Part shown: positions 1 to 10,126 of the stretch, piece after piece
Layout: each line of letters begins with the position of its first letter
How positions within the stretch are numbered: position 1 is the first letter of the stretch
Source of the DNA: Nymphaea colorata
Lineage: Eukaryota; Streptophyta; Magnoliopsida; Nymphaeales; Nymphaeaceae
Assembly: GCF_008831285.2 (NCBI RefSeq)
Contig: NC_045144.1
Coordinates: 8,657,886 to 8,717,885 of the forward strand
Direction: 5' to 3'
Length of the DNA stretch: 60,000 nucleotides
The notes under the pieces: generated by a model
What the model saw: only the letters and a program-made list of their open reading frames with translations
The model's database searches: none
Told to the model about the DNA's origin: nothing
Program-made: the position numbers and the translations under genes

Positions 1-925
1 AAATTATCTTTTGACACATTTAAGTTCGACCTTCTCTTTTCCTTATCTTCAATTTCTGTCTAACCTATTACAGATGTAACACAAAAAACATAAAGGTTAA
101 AATTGAGCGATTAAGTAGAGCACGGTTTCTCATAGTCGTTATTAAATTATTGCACATAGCTATAGAGTGATTTACTCTACACTGTCTATCCTACAATCTA
201 TTACAGTGATGTGTTATATTCTACCAACCAGAAGCAGTTCAACTTACCTTGGATCCTTCTTGTTTTTCATCCCTTTCCTCATCATTTTTCTTATTCTCTT
301 ATCTCCCTCTTCAACAATCCTCTCACCCCTTCCTCTCGTTCAATTTTCACGCCTCTCTTCACAGCTTCCTCTTCTTCAATTCTTTCCCTCTCATAACTTC
401 CTTTTCTAATCTCTACTCAACTTCAAACCCCCTTTTCCTATCTCTGCAACTCTCTTTTCTAATCTCGAGCTTCCTCTTATTCAATCCCTTATTGTTCTCT
501 CCCCATAACTCTCTCTTCTAATCTTCACTCAGTTCTTTTAATTCTCAATTCCCTCTTATTCAATCCTCTCATGTGCCCCCTCTTCTTCGATTCTCTCACT
601 TTCCTCTTTGTTAAGCATTTTAACTGCTTATTCTTCTTATCACTCAGTTTCCCCTTCTCTCCTCTCAACTTATTGTCATTTCTTTCAACAATTATTGTTT
701 TCCTATATTTTGTTGGACATATGACATACTAATATTTTCTACTATTAGATCATCATACATGTAAGGTTCTGGTTGCCTTGCACGAGTTGTAGTATTGGCT
801 AATTAAGGCATGCCAAATGTGCACAAGAGACAAATACGAGTAGTGACTTTAGTATAAACATTATACATACTATCAATTCTGCACCCTTCATGCAACTCAG
901 AAACAATGTCCTAGTCGATCAAAAA
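1..925. other. Non-coding, CT-rich tract
   Basis: No gene is visible. Bases 240-680 are strongly pyrimidine-rich on the plus strand. They contain a loosely repeated unit built on 'tctaatct' and 'cttcctcttattcaat', each seen two or three times (about 405-480, 505-570). The open frames across it are low-complexity Phe/Leu/Ser strings with no domain and are a composition effect. Confidence 0.6.
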
Positions 926-1149
926 CTTAATAATTTATTAAACTTTACCAAAATAAGAGAGTTAAGCATTGTAAGGGCACCACCCTGAGATATAAAAAGT
1001 AGGGTTTTTACCTTGGGAGATGAGGAAATGTTGGGGGCTAATAACTTAATAATTTTTTAAACTTTACCAAAACAAGAGAGTTGAACATAGCAAAAGCACC
1101 ACCCTAAGACACTGACTGTTTGCCTTGGGAGATAAGGGAAAGGTTCTCA
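926..1149. repeat. 119-bp tandem duplication, two copies
   Basis: The unit starting 'cttaataattt' at 926 recurs at 1045. Both copies share 'aaactttaccaaaa', 'agagagtt', 'gcaccaccct' and 'ccttgggaga' in the same order and spacing. The copies differ at roughly one base in six, so the duplication is old. Confidence 0.8.
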
Positions 1150-1740
1150 ACTAGGGGTGGGCATCCAACCGGGAGCCCCTCGGGCTCTCGGGATGGGCCT
1201 GAATAGGCCTGGGCATCGGGCCGGGCCGGCCCGATCTGGCCCCTTTCCCCGCCCTCCCGTCGCGCTCCGATGGAGGGGGAGGAGACGGAGGGGGAGGGGG
1301 AGGAGACTGAGGAGGAGGGAGAGGGAGAAGGGGAGACGGAGGAGGAGGGAGACGGAGAATGAGGGAGAAGGAGAGCGGGAGCGGGAGCAGAGAGAGAGGG
1401 GGAGCGGGGAGAGGGAGAGGCCCAGCATAGAGGGAGAGGGAGGGGGAGCGGTCCTGAGCGGAGAGGGAGAGCGGGAGTCGGGCCGGGCCGGCCTATCGGG
1501 CCCGGGTCCGGCCTGGGCCAGGTTTTTTCTGGCCTGGACCCGATCCAATCGAGCCGGCCCGACGGCGGCCCAGCCCGTTGCCCAGGCTTAGGCCTGAGCC
1601 CTTTTATTTTATTATATTTTTATATAATTCCTATGTAAATATATAATATATTTTTTCCTTTTTTAAAAGTAACACAGGGTGAACTGGCCTGGGCTCAGAC
1701 CCAATTTGGCCGGGCCTTAGGTGGGATGCGATACTTCTCA
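1150..1740. repeat. GC-rich dispersed repeat (TAGGCCTGGGCATCGG family)
   Basis: A GC-rich island in otherwise AT-rich DNA. It begins with 'taggggtgggcatcc' and repeats 'taggcctgggcatcggg' at about 1205, followed by GGCC/CCGG-rich sequence and a purine-rich GGGAGA core (1270-1480). The same 'taggYctgggcatcgg' motif recurs in the foldback at 57.9-58.9 kb, so this is a dispersed element family. The long open frames on both strands (Arg/Glu-rich and Pro/Ser-rich) are composition artefacts, not genes. I found no clear terminal repeat or target duplication. Confidence 0.5.
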
Positions 1741-2345
1741 TCCTCACCCACGTGGGGCTTACTAATAATCTAGTGATTTATTGTGTGTTACCTAGTATTG
1801 GCCATCTATTTTTAGTGTTACACATGGTAATCATGATTAATTTCTAACATACAGTGGTAGGTATTTACTTATATTTCATTTAAGAAAAGCAGACTAAGGA
1901 AGTTCTTGAGCCATTTAGTTAGAGAGATTTACGAGCTCCCACAACAAAACCAAAGAAATATTTATGCATGAAGGGAAAAAAGGAGAAGTAATTCACAAGA
2001 ACTTGGCCACTAGATGAATTGGAATTGAAAACAGACAAGGAGACACCCGCAAGGGGATAGCCAACAACTGCATGTGACTTACATGACAGAAGATTATACG
2101 CCAGTATTTCTTCCAGGTACAAACAGTGGGGAGTTACTCTGACAATTCTTCTAAAACTCCAAGGAAGTGAGAAGAAGGGTCTTGTGAGAGTTTTGCTGAA
2201 GTTCTAATAAGAACTGAGAGGGTGAACGATATTAATATGTTTTTCTCGCCTATCCATAACGGCCATTTACGTCTTTCAACCAAATTATCGAATCGGTTGA
2301 CTGACAGCGATTCAAGTGACAGCGAGTTTCTGTAAGTAGCGCGCA
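1741..2345. other. No gene seen
   Basis: AT-rich single-copy-looking DNA. I see no coding frame with protein-like composition and no RNA gene. Confidence 0.5.
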
Positions 2346-2638
2346 GTGGGACCCAGGATACACGGGACGCTGCTCATTTCTCTGCTTGTTCCTGCAGTCC
2401 GCTCAATTCCGAAGTCCAACCGATCGATCCCACAGGAACACAAGACCGACAGATGCAGGTGTGACTTTGGAATCTGTGCCGCCACTGAGGAAAACCGCCG
2501 ACTTCTTCCCGCCGCTCCTCTGTTCTTCATTTCTGTTTTTCTCCATTCACCACTACTGCTTCCCCTCTGTTTCTGACTTGACAGCGGTAGGGGATTTCTG
2601 GACAATTTTTCCGCCGGGGCGTCTTTACCATCGCATGG

Positions 2639-2678
<40 letters not shown>

Positions 2679-2787
2679 GCTGTCATATTAAAACTCTTTT
2701 CTGTTTGTTGGTAGACCATCGAAGCGTGTTAATGTCTATGATTTTTCGTTTTAGGATCTGTACTAGGAAGGAAGAGGTGGACGAAAG
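2346..2787 (+). promoter_or_regulatory. Putative 5' UTR exon(s) of the downstream membrane-protein gene
   Basis: A locally GC-richer stretch ends in a (CT)n microsatellite (2643-2670), as is common in plant 5' leaders. A short segment, 2755-2787, is bounded by a good acceptor ('cgttttag') and a consensus donor ('aaag|gtgagt'). Possible upstream donors are at 2459 ('gcag|gtgtga') and 2638. The first coding exon at 11750 starts right at an acceptor ('ttctgcag') only three bases before its ATG, so the gene must have an upstream non-coding exon. This is the best candidate in the window, but the link is inference and needs a transcript. Confidence 0.3.
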
Positions 2788-4492
2788 GTGAGTTTTCCAT
2801 TTGATGCAGTCGACTGATTTGGTCGTCGTTTCATGTCACCGCTAAAGTTAGGTTGCCATCCGAACTCCAGTAGTATTAAATCGGAAATGGTTAGAGCTAT
2901 TATTAAGTTTTCCAGTATTCCGTTGTGCATTCTTCTTCTCCTTCACTGGAATTGCCGGGGAAGGTTAACTGATCTTTTGATCATCCTATGTCACCAAGAT
3001 CCTGAATTTATTGTACACATATCCTTAAATTAGTTGGACTAGTACTGGGGTAAGAATTAGCAGGGGAAACATAGGTAGCAAGTTCAGGCATGAAAAACCG
3101 CAAATACCTTTTTCCCTTTACGCCCGTTTGATTTGTGAAAATCTTTTCTTCCATTGTATTTTTCATTAAAGGTTTTTCTGTTTTTCTTGCTTTCACAGAA
3201 ATTGGAAATTTTCCCCTTGTGTTTGATTGTGCAAAATAATGGGAAAATGAGAACTGATTTCTTAATATGTTATGAAGTGAAAAAGCATGACACTTAAACA
3301 TAAGCTCTCTTTCTCTCTCTGTGGTTACGCTTTTCTGTAAATGGATGATTTCCTACTGGAAGAGCCACAGGGCATTAACTCGAAAATTGAGATGCACAAA
3401 CTCCAAAAGTACCACAAAAATCTTCAAATTTCTCACTTTAACAACTTGATTAACAGTCAATCTAGGCTTTGATATCACCTGAAAATCAACAGTCGAAAGC
3501 TCCCGAGGCTCAATACAGCAACAACAAAGGTTCAAATGAGCCTATACCCACAATGCTTACAGCCTTATACAGTCTGCTCTAAGGCCCCACACGGGCAGAA
3601 AATAATAGTTCTCGCTCAATGGGATATGCTTGGAAAAGCATAAGAAACAAGATGGGTTAACCCCTTAATGTAGACAAGGTGGAATGAGACGGCTGGCTGT
3701 TGGACTAGTCTCGACAGCTGTCATTTTGTAATGACTGTAACACCCTTAAGAAACAGAAATATACATATGTATTTACTGTACATGAACACCATCATAATTG
3801 ATACACCCATGGATATATATAATGTATATATGTAGCATGTACATGGACAAACAATAGATGTATTTATTACTAAAATTCTAACGTAGACCACCTCATGTAT
3901 GAAAATTTGTGCAAATCTCAACCTTTTGAACCTTAGGAACTTTGCTTTCCATACCTCCTTAAAATAATTGACCATGATTTTTTAGTTCAATCTCTTAGCC
4001 TTTTGGGTGCTTGTAAATTCAAATTTTCTACTTCTTGGCCACAGATTATAGTTGCTTTGTTCCCTTTTTCCTCCATAACTACCTCTTAATCCTCCCAACA
4101 ACACACCCCCCCCAACACCTCCTTCTCTCCCCCCTACAAAACCACCCCCTTCCCCCCACTAAAAGAGAGAGGCTCATCTGCCTAAATGTTAGGCACTTCA
4201 TGATCTGCTGTAGGCCAAGGCATTTGGTTATAGAACAACATCACCTAGCTTATGGTTGATCCTTGATGGGACAAGTTTTAGGCAGTGAAATAGAGGGGAA
4301 CTTCCTTTCCAACTGGCAAAGCACTTAGAGCTACTCTGAACATGAGACTCCAAGAAACTTACACTGAACTCTTAAAAGAAATAAATCTTCAAGTAGATTG
4401 AGTCTGATCTTCTTAAACTAAAATAAGATCCACAAGAAAAACAATTTCCCTACTGGTTCCTTTATAAATAGATCCAAACTAACAATGGTAAC
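2788..4492. other. No gene; possible first intron
   Basis: AT-rich DNA with no convincing coding frame. If the putative leader exon ending at 2787 is real, this is the 5' part of an intron that runs to 11749. A C-rich patch lies at about 4105-4160. Confidence 0.4.
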
Positions 4493-4497
4493 AGACC

Positions 4498-4972
4498 TGT
4501 AAATCAGGCCTGATCTTGAGAATACGAATGCTTCAAGAGATACACTCTTGAAGATCCCAACAACTTCAATAGGTAATACACAACCAAACCTCAAACTTGA
4601 GGAGAAGATACCAAATCTATTAATCTCAATAGAAGAATACACAAGAGAGGCCTAAAAGCCTTAACCAAACAAGGGACAACAGTCCCATATATATAGTACA
4701 ATGAAAGGGAGAGAAGAAGGAGGAGTTGGCTGTTGGGCCAGCTCCAACGGCTAGAAATCTAGCCGTTGGAAGCTGGTCCAACAGCTAGTTCCCTTTTACA
4801 AAAAGGAAAAGGTAAAAAAAGAAAAAGAAAAGAAATAAAAAGTACATAAAAAAGAAAAGGAAGCAAATAAAATAAAATACATAACACCTATGCATACATA
4901 GATATTCATATATACAAATCATATATGAAACATATGTATACTTACATAATGTCTAATATTTAATTTCTAACA
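4498..4972 (-). repeat. Copia 3' LTR
   Basis: TG...CA ends, 475 bp. An 'atatatata' tract at about 4688-4696 is placed like a TATA box on the minus strand. It is 473/475 identical to the other LTR by direct reading. Confidence 0.95.
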
Positions 4973-4984
4973 CCCCCCCTCAAA
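4973..4984 (-). other. Copia polypurine tract
   Basis: On the minus strand this reads TTTGAGGGGGGG immediately before the TG of the 3' LTR. This is the expected plus-strand primer position. Confidence 0.85.
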
Positions 4985-4985
4985 C

Positions 4986-6407
4986 TTACGGTGTGATCAC
5001 CGAAAGTTTGCCAAGAAGAAACTGAAAATGTGCTGAAGCAAGTGCCTTGGTGAAGAAATCTCCAAGTTGATATTCGGAAGGGACAAAGGATATATCGATT
5101 GTTCGGTTAAGATATTCTTCTCTCACATAGTGACAATCCATTTCAATATGCTTCGTCCTTTCATGAAAAGTATGATTGCTAGCAATGTAGATGGCACTTT
5201 TATTGTCGCAGCAGAGCTTGGTTGCTTCATTTAAGTCAATTCCAATGTCCTTCAATAAGCTTTTTAACCACACAATCTCCATGGTGGTGGTGGCCATGGC
5301 ACGATATTCTGCTTCAGTTGATGATAGAGAGACTTTATTTTGTTTTTTGCACCTCCACGAAATAAGAGAGTCACCTAGAAAAACACAAAAACCGGTGGTG
5401 GAATGCCTGTTATTAGGATCTCCACCCCAATCAGCATCAGTATAGGCAATCATATTCAAGTTTGATGAGGAGGATAGAAAAAGTCCTTTAGTGATTGTGT
5501 GTTTGACATATCGAACAATCCTCAATGCGGCTCCCATGTGTACAGAAGTGGGTCTTTGTTGAAACTGACTTATGACATGTACCGCATGTGATATGTCAGG
5601 CCTTGTGATGGATAAATATGTGAGAGCTCCAACCAATTGACGAAATGGAGTGGGATTTTCTAGAATTTCTCCATCGTCAATCTTCATCTTTACTCCTAAG
5701 GCTTCAGGAGTGTCTACCACCTTGTCATCAGTGATACCTGATCTGCTTATAATGTCATTGGCAAACTTCATTTGTGAGAGTAAGTATCCTCTTCTACTAT
5801 AAGCTACTTCAATACCAAGAAAATAGGTTAGTTTACCCAAATCAGTCATTTCAAATTCATTCTTTAGAAAGTCCTTTACCTGCATAATTCCGTTGGCATC
5901 ATTACCTGTAATAATCATATCATCTACATACAAAAGTAACACAATTATACCTATAGCAGTATTTTTAACAAACATAGCAGTGTCAGAATAGCATGATTTA
6001 AAACCTTGTTTGAACATAACATTGCTAAACATGTCAAACCAAGCTTTTGGAGTTTGTTTCAAGCCATATAATGCCTTTCTAAGATAAAGAACTTTTCCTT
6101 GAGGTAAATCAAGCCCAGGGGGTGAATCCATGTATACCTCTTCATTTAAGTACCCATTCAAAAAAGTATTTTTGACATCAAATTGATATATAGACCATTG
6201 TTTAATGGAGGCAATGGCAATAAGAGCTCTAACAGAGGTCATACGAGCAACAGGGGCGAAGGTTTCTTCGTAATCAATCCCATATTCTTGGGCATATCCT
6301 TTGGCAACAAGTCTAGCTTTATACCTTTCAAGTGATCCATCACTTCTAGTCTTGACTTTGTAAACCCACCTACATCCTATTGTCCTTTTCCCTATAGGAA
6401 GAGACAC
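4986..6407 (-). CDS. Copia pol 3' part: reverse transcriptase and RNase H
   Basis: This is the 3' half of the copia polyprotein, which copies the element's RNA into DNA. In this 473-residue frame the RT core starts at about residue 10 (GCRWVYK-like), with the first catalytic Asp near residue 77 (QFDVKN). YVDD is at 160-163 and the 'ALYGLKQ' block at 112-118. RNase H has DADW at 324-327, SSTEAEYRA at 362-370 and a late 'CCDNKSA' block. All catalytic acids I could check are present. The frame opens without an ATG (the first codon is GTG). Its sequence continues upstream in register with the integrase frame only after a frame change near 6440-6455, so this is the second half of one polyprotein and not an independent gene. 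Confidence 0.93.
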   Translation of the reverse strand: MSLPIGKRTIGCRWVYKVKTRSDGSLERYKARLVAKGYAQEYGIDYEETFAPVARMTSVRALIAIASIKQWSIYQFDVKNTFLNGYLNEEVYMDSPPGLDLPQGKVLYLRKALYGLKQTPKAWFDMFSNVMFKQGFKSCYSDTAMFVKNTAIGIIVLLLYVDDMIITGNDANGIMQVKDFLKNEFEMTDLGKLTYFLGIEVAYSRRGYLLSQMKFANDIISRSGITDDKVVDTPEALGVKMKIDDGEILENPTPFRQLVGALTYLSITRPDISHAVHVISQFQQRPTSVHMGAALRIVRYVKHTITKGLFLSSSSNLNMIAYTDADWGGDPNNRHSTTGFCVFLGDSLISWRCKKQNKVSLSSTEAEYRAMATTTMEIVWLKSLLKDIGIDLNEATKLCCDNKSAIYIASNHTFHERTKHIEMDCHYVREEYLNRTIDISFVPSEYQLGDFFTKALASAHFQFLLGKLSVITP

Positions 6408-8212
6408 AATGTCCCAAGTTTTATTGTCTTCAAGGGCTCTAAGTTCATTGCTTCAATCCAATGTGGGTTAGTTTTGGCTTCAAGATAGGATGAAGGTTCA
6501 ACATGAGAGTGAATAGCTAATAAGCAAGCTCTATGTTTTGGGGAAAAAGACTCATAGGAAACAAATTTTTGAGGTGGATGAGAATCTCTTTGAGATCTCC
6601 TAAGAGTAGGTTGAGACTCTTGGATGTTTTGTTGAGACCTTCTCTTATAAACTATAACTTCTCTTGGTGATCCATCACTTCTTGGTGAAGATCTATCAAA
6701 AAGAGTATTCTCAACCTCATTTTGAGCATCATTATGTGAAGAAGGCAAAACATCATCATCATTATCAACATCATCATCATTTATCCATAAAAAAGAATAG
6801 TCATCTTCATGCTTGGGTTTATTTTCATTAAAGCCATTTTCTTCTTCTAAAAATATCACATTTCTTGAAACATACACCTTATCTTTTTCAATATCATAGC
6901 ATCTATACCCTTTTTGAGTTTCAGAATAGCCAATAAAGACACATTGAATAGCCCTAGATGAAAGTTTATCATTTTTGTCATTTAAAATGAAACATTTGCA
7001 ACCAAAGACTTTGAATCTTTTATAAGTTGGCTCCAAGTTAAAAAGTTTTTGAAAAGGTGAAATATTTTCTAAAACTTTAGAGGGCATTCTATTAATCAAG
7101 TAAATGGATGTTAAAATTGCTTCAGCCCAAAAATTTTTTGGAACATTTTTTGATATAAGAAGAGCTCTTGTTGTTTCAAGAATATGTCTATGTTTTCTTT
7201 CGGCGACTCCATTTTGTTGGGGGGTTTTGGGACAAGACTTTTGGTGTATAACTCCCTTTTCTTTTAGGAATTCTTCAAATTCATTGGAAATGAATTCTCC
7301 CCCGGAATCACTTCTAAAAATTTTAAGGTTTGCATCAAATTGAGTTTTGATCATGTTGTAAAAGTTTTTAAAATTCATAAAGACTTCCGATTTGCGTTTA
7401 AGAAAGTAAACCCAAGCATATTGAGAGTAATCATCCACAAAAATGACATAATAAAGCAAACCACCTTTAGACATAATAGGAGCGGGACCCCATACATCCG
7501 AATGCACTAATTCAAAAGGTGCTTTTGCAACAAAATTTCTATTTCCAAAAGGTAAAGCCTTAATTTTGGCTTTAATACAATCATCACAAGAGATCATTTC
7601 TTTACATTTCTCTTCCAAAAAAGGGATACAAGACATTTTTCCTAAACTTGAATGCCCAAGTCTTTGATGCCAAACTTGAATGTCACTCTTCTTGACTATA
7701 TTGCAAGTAGGGTTGGAAAGATCCAAATAGTCAACATAGTAGAGATCATTTTTCCTAGAACCTTCCCCTATCGTCTTCTTGGAAAGATGGTCCTGTATCA
7801 AAAATTTATTTTGTGAGAAGACAATATCACATCCATGATTTGTTATTTGAGAAACCGACAAGAGATTTAAGTTAAGTTTGGGAATAAATCTAACTTTTGG
7901 TATTTTAAAAACTTTTGAATTAAAATTTTGATCAATATTCCCAACACATTTGATTTCAAGAGGAGTTCCATCGGCGGTTTTAACAAATGGGCACGATTCT
8001 TCCTTAGTGCATTCGTTTAGCAAAGAATTACAAGGGGTCATATGAAATGAAGCTCCGGAATCAAGAATCCAAGAGTACTTACTTGATGATGTAGATGTCA
8101 CGGTTGCTCCGGAGATTGGAGAAGTCCCTCCTCCTTTGAAAAGCGGTTGAAGAGCATCAATAAGCTTTGGTTGGAGGGCACTTACAAGTTTGTCTAGGTC
8201 AAATCGATTGCT
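6392..8212 (-). CDS. Copia pol 5' part: protease and integrase
   Basis: This frame is in the same register as Gag and is separated from it by one TAA (8213-8215). Counting from the GTG at 8101, the aspartic protease motif DSGA is at residues 14-17. The GAG-pre-integrase zinc-binding HHCC is at His145, His150, Cys172 and Cys175. The integrase core has Asp202 (HSDVWGP), Asp265 (RSDSGGEF) and Glu301 (NGVAERK), a full DDE triad. A long Asp/Asn-rich linker follows. The end is aberrant: after the conserved 'NPHWIEAMN' block, at about 6440-6455, the frame slips out of register with the RT frame and ends at 6392. A net loss of 1 (or 1+3n) bases explains this. The element is otherwise nearly intact, so the lesion is recent or is a sequence error. 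Confidence 0.92.
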   Translation of the reverse strand, partial: SNRFDLDKLVSALQPKLIDALQPLFKGGGTSPISGATVTSTSSSKYSWILDSGASFHMTPCNSLLNECTKEESCPFVKTADGTPLEIKCVGNIDQNFNSKVFKIPKVRFIPKLNLNLLSVSQITNHGCDIVFSQNKFLIQDHLSKKTIGEGSRKNDLYYVDYLDLSNPTCNIVKKSDIQVWHQRLGHSSLGKMSCIPFLEEKCKEMISCDDCIKAKIKALPFGNRNFVAKAPFELVHSDVWGPAPIMSKGGLLYYVIFVDDYSQYAWVYFLKRKSEVFMNFKNFYNMIKTQFDANLKIFRSDSGGEFISNEFEEFLKEKGVIHQKSCPKTPQQNGVAERKHRHILETTRALLISKNVPKNFWAEAILTSIYLINRMPSKVLENISPFQKLFNLEPTYKRFKVFGCKCFILNDKNDKLSSRAIQCVFIGYSETQKGYRCYDIEKDKVYVSRNVIFLEEENGFNENKPKHEDDYSFLWINDDDVDNDDDVLPSSHNDAQNEVENTLFDRSSPRSDGSPREVIVYKRRSQQNIQESQPTLRRSQRDSHPPQKFVSYESFSPKHRACLLAIHSHVEPSSYLEAKTNPHWIEAMNLEPLKTIKLGTLCLFL

Positions 8213-9112
8213 TTATTCATACATTATCCCTGCCACACTTGTCTTTTTATCAAATCTCCTCAATTTAGGACATCTAAGTTTGGTATGTCCTTCTTCTTGA
8301 CAATGGAAACATATAATCTTCTTGTTGCCATTATTGCTATGTTCATAGTTTCGATTAAAGTGAGGAGGCCTATAAGTTCTCATATGAGCACCGGGTCTCG
8401 AGGTAGCAAGAACACTTTCACTCTTGTCTTTTGAAAAATTGAGTCTATTCTCCTCCATTTGAAGTTCCGCTATGGCTTCGTTCATAGATGGCACTTTATG
8501 CCTATGGAGCAAGGAAGTTTTGACTCCATCATATTCCGATCTAAGACCAAGAATGAATTTATAAAATTTCTCCCTTTGGATTTGTTTTTCTCTAACTCCA
8601 ATGTCTCTTGGATCATACCATTCGGGTTCAAATAGAGCAAGTTCGTCCCATAATTGCTCCATTTCTCCAACGTATTCTTTAATGGACTTGTCTCCTTGTT
8701 GGAGACTTGCAATCTTCATTTGAAGATTGCACATGTAGGCCACATCCTTCATAGTGTGGGTTTTCTTGAGGAATTCCCAAGCTTCATGAGCAAAATTATG
8801 TTTTGCTATTTGGCCCATGGTTGTAGTATCAACACAAGCAATAATCCAAGTGATAATCTTGTGGTGTCCTATCTTCCACTCTTCCCATTTTCTCTCATAT
8901 TCATTCATAGCCTTGTCTTTTTCAATTCCATCTAGTTCTTGAGCTTTACCATCTATGGTCTTGGTGAGGACTAATTGAGGTTCACTTTTTGACCCATCAA
9001 CGAGTCCCCATAGGCCTTTACTTCTAATAAAATGTTCCATAGTTTTTGCCCAAGAAACATAATTTGATGAAGTTAATTTGGAAAGAGGAGTAGGGGAAGT
9101 TCTTTCATCCAT
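8213..9112 (-). CDS. Copia Gag (capsid-nucleocapsid)
   Basis: A 299-residue frame starting at the ATG at 9112. An upstream in-frame GTG at 9169 is an unlikely start. It begins MDERTSPTPLSKL and has the 'NYVSWAKTMEHFI' opening block typical of copia Gag. A Gag helical region follows, with 'LWDELALFEP' in the middle. One CCHC zinc knuckle near the C-terminus (CFHCQEEGHTKLRC) binds RNA. The frame ends at TAA 8213-8215, and downstream codons stay in the same frame into the protease. Many copia elements have Gag-Pol in one frame, so this stop is either an inactivating mutation or a readthrough site. Confidence 0.92.
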   Translation of the reverse strand: MDERTSPTPLSKLTSSNYVSWAKTMEHFIRSKGLWGLVDGSKSEPQLVLTKTIDGKAQELDGIEKDKAMNEYERKWEEWKIGHHKIITWIIACVDTTTMGQIAKHNFAHEAWEFLKKTHTMKDVAYMCNLQMKIASLQQGDKSIKEYVGEMEQLWDELALFEPEWYDPRDIGVREKQIQREKFYKFILGLRSEYDGVKTSLLHRHKVPSMNEAIAELQMEENRLNFSKDKSESVLATSRPGAHMRTYRPPHFNRNYEHSNNGNKKIICFHCQEEGHTKLRCPKLRRFDKKTSVAGIMYE

Positions 9113-9396
9113 AATGTGTACCTTGTAAAGGAGACGTTGAGGTAGTGCTAGGATGAAAAACAGCCACACAAAAATGAAGCTTTCGACGCGTCAAAGACTG
9201 CCACAATCTTCACCACCAAGGGAGCTTTATCCCGTCACAAATATCACCAAAAGAGGCCAGCAAAATAACAACACCTTCTTGTGTCAAATTTCAGCTCACA
9301 ATATATCGAACACTTGGAGTGCTTCACAGCTCCAAGGAAAGAGTAATAACTGGATCTTCAAGCTTGAAAGACAGCAACACAAAGAGCCAAAACGAG

Positions 9397-9408
9397 GCTC
9401 TGATACCA
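9397..9408 (-). other. Copia primer-binding site (initiator tRNA-Met)
   Basis: The minus strand reads TGGTATCAGAGC directly adjoining the 5' LTR. This is the well-known complement of the plant initiator methionine tRNA 3' end, used by many copia elements and caulimovirids. Confidence 0.95.
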
Positions 9409-9883
9409 TGTAAATCAGGCCTGATCTTGAGAATACAAATGCTTCAAGAGATACACTCTTGAAGATCCCAACAACTTCAATAGGTAATACACAACCAAAC
9501 CTCAAACTTGAGGAGAAGATACCAAATCTATTAATCTCAATAGAAGAATACACAAGAGAGGCCTAAAAGCCTTAACCAAACAAGGGACAACAGTCCCATA
9601 TATATAGTACAATGAAAGGGAGAGAAGAAGGAGGAGTTGGCTGTTGGGCCAGCTCCAACGGCTAGAAATCTAGCCGTTGGAAGCTGGTCCAACAGCTAGT
9701 TCCCTTTTACAAAAAGGAAAAGGTAAAAAAAGAAAAAGAAAAGAAATAAAAAGTACATAAAAAAGAAAAGGAAGCAAATAAAATAAAATACATAACACCT
9801 ATGCATACATAGATATTCATATATACAAATCATATATGAAACATATGTATACTTACATAATGTCTAATATTTAAATTCTAACA
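9409..9883 (-). repeat. Copia 5' LTR
   Basis: 475 bp with TG...CA ends, adjoining the primer-binding site. A TATA-like 'atatatata' lies at about 9598-9606. The right-hand target duplication AGACC follows at 9884-9888. Confidence 0.95.
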
Positions 9884-9888
9884 AGACC

Positions 9889-10085
9889 GTCCTTACATTG
9901 TATGAAGGGAATAAATGCATATATGATATACCAGAGAGAGAGAGAGAGAGGGAAAGAGAGAGGAACGTGTGCATAAATCTTCCCTAGCATTTTCTTTATA
10001 AATGGGTAGAACGTAAACAGTAGTGGACCATTCCTAATTGTACTGTACAAAAGGAATCAATTGATATGCCCCCCTCCCACACACA

Positions 10086-10126
<41 letters not shown>

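Larger units (their letters stand above)
4498..9883 (-). mobile_element. Complete Ty1/copia LTR retrotransposon, 5386 bp
   Basis: Two direct LTRs of 475 bp each (4498-4972 and 9409-9883) begin TG and end CA. They are flanked by a perfect 5-bp target duplication AGACC (4493-4497 and 9884-9888). Reading on the minus strand, the 5' LTR is followed with no gap by the primer site TGGTATCAGAGC. Then come Gag, protease, integrase, reverse transcriptase and RNase H, and a G-rich polypurine tract. Integrase before RT is the copia order. The two LTRs differ at 2 positions (near 4525/9437 and 4965/9876), so the insertion is recent. The coding region carries one in-frame stop between Gag and protease and one frameshift between integrase and RT, so this copy is probably not autonomous unless the stop is read through. 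I do not assign a lineage. Confidence 0.97.

Noticed and set aside
1147-1591. Long open frames on both strands (133 and 144 codons)
   Set aside because: They arise from a GC/GGAGA-rich repeat; the peptides are Arg/Glu or Pro/Ser strings without domain features.
9113-9169. N-terminal extension of Gag from 9169
   Set aside because: The first codon would be GTG; the ATG at 9112 matches the usual Gag opening.
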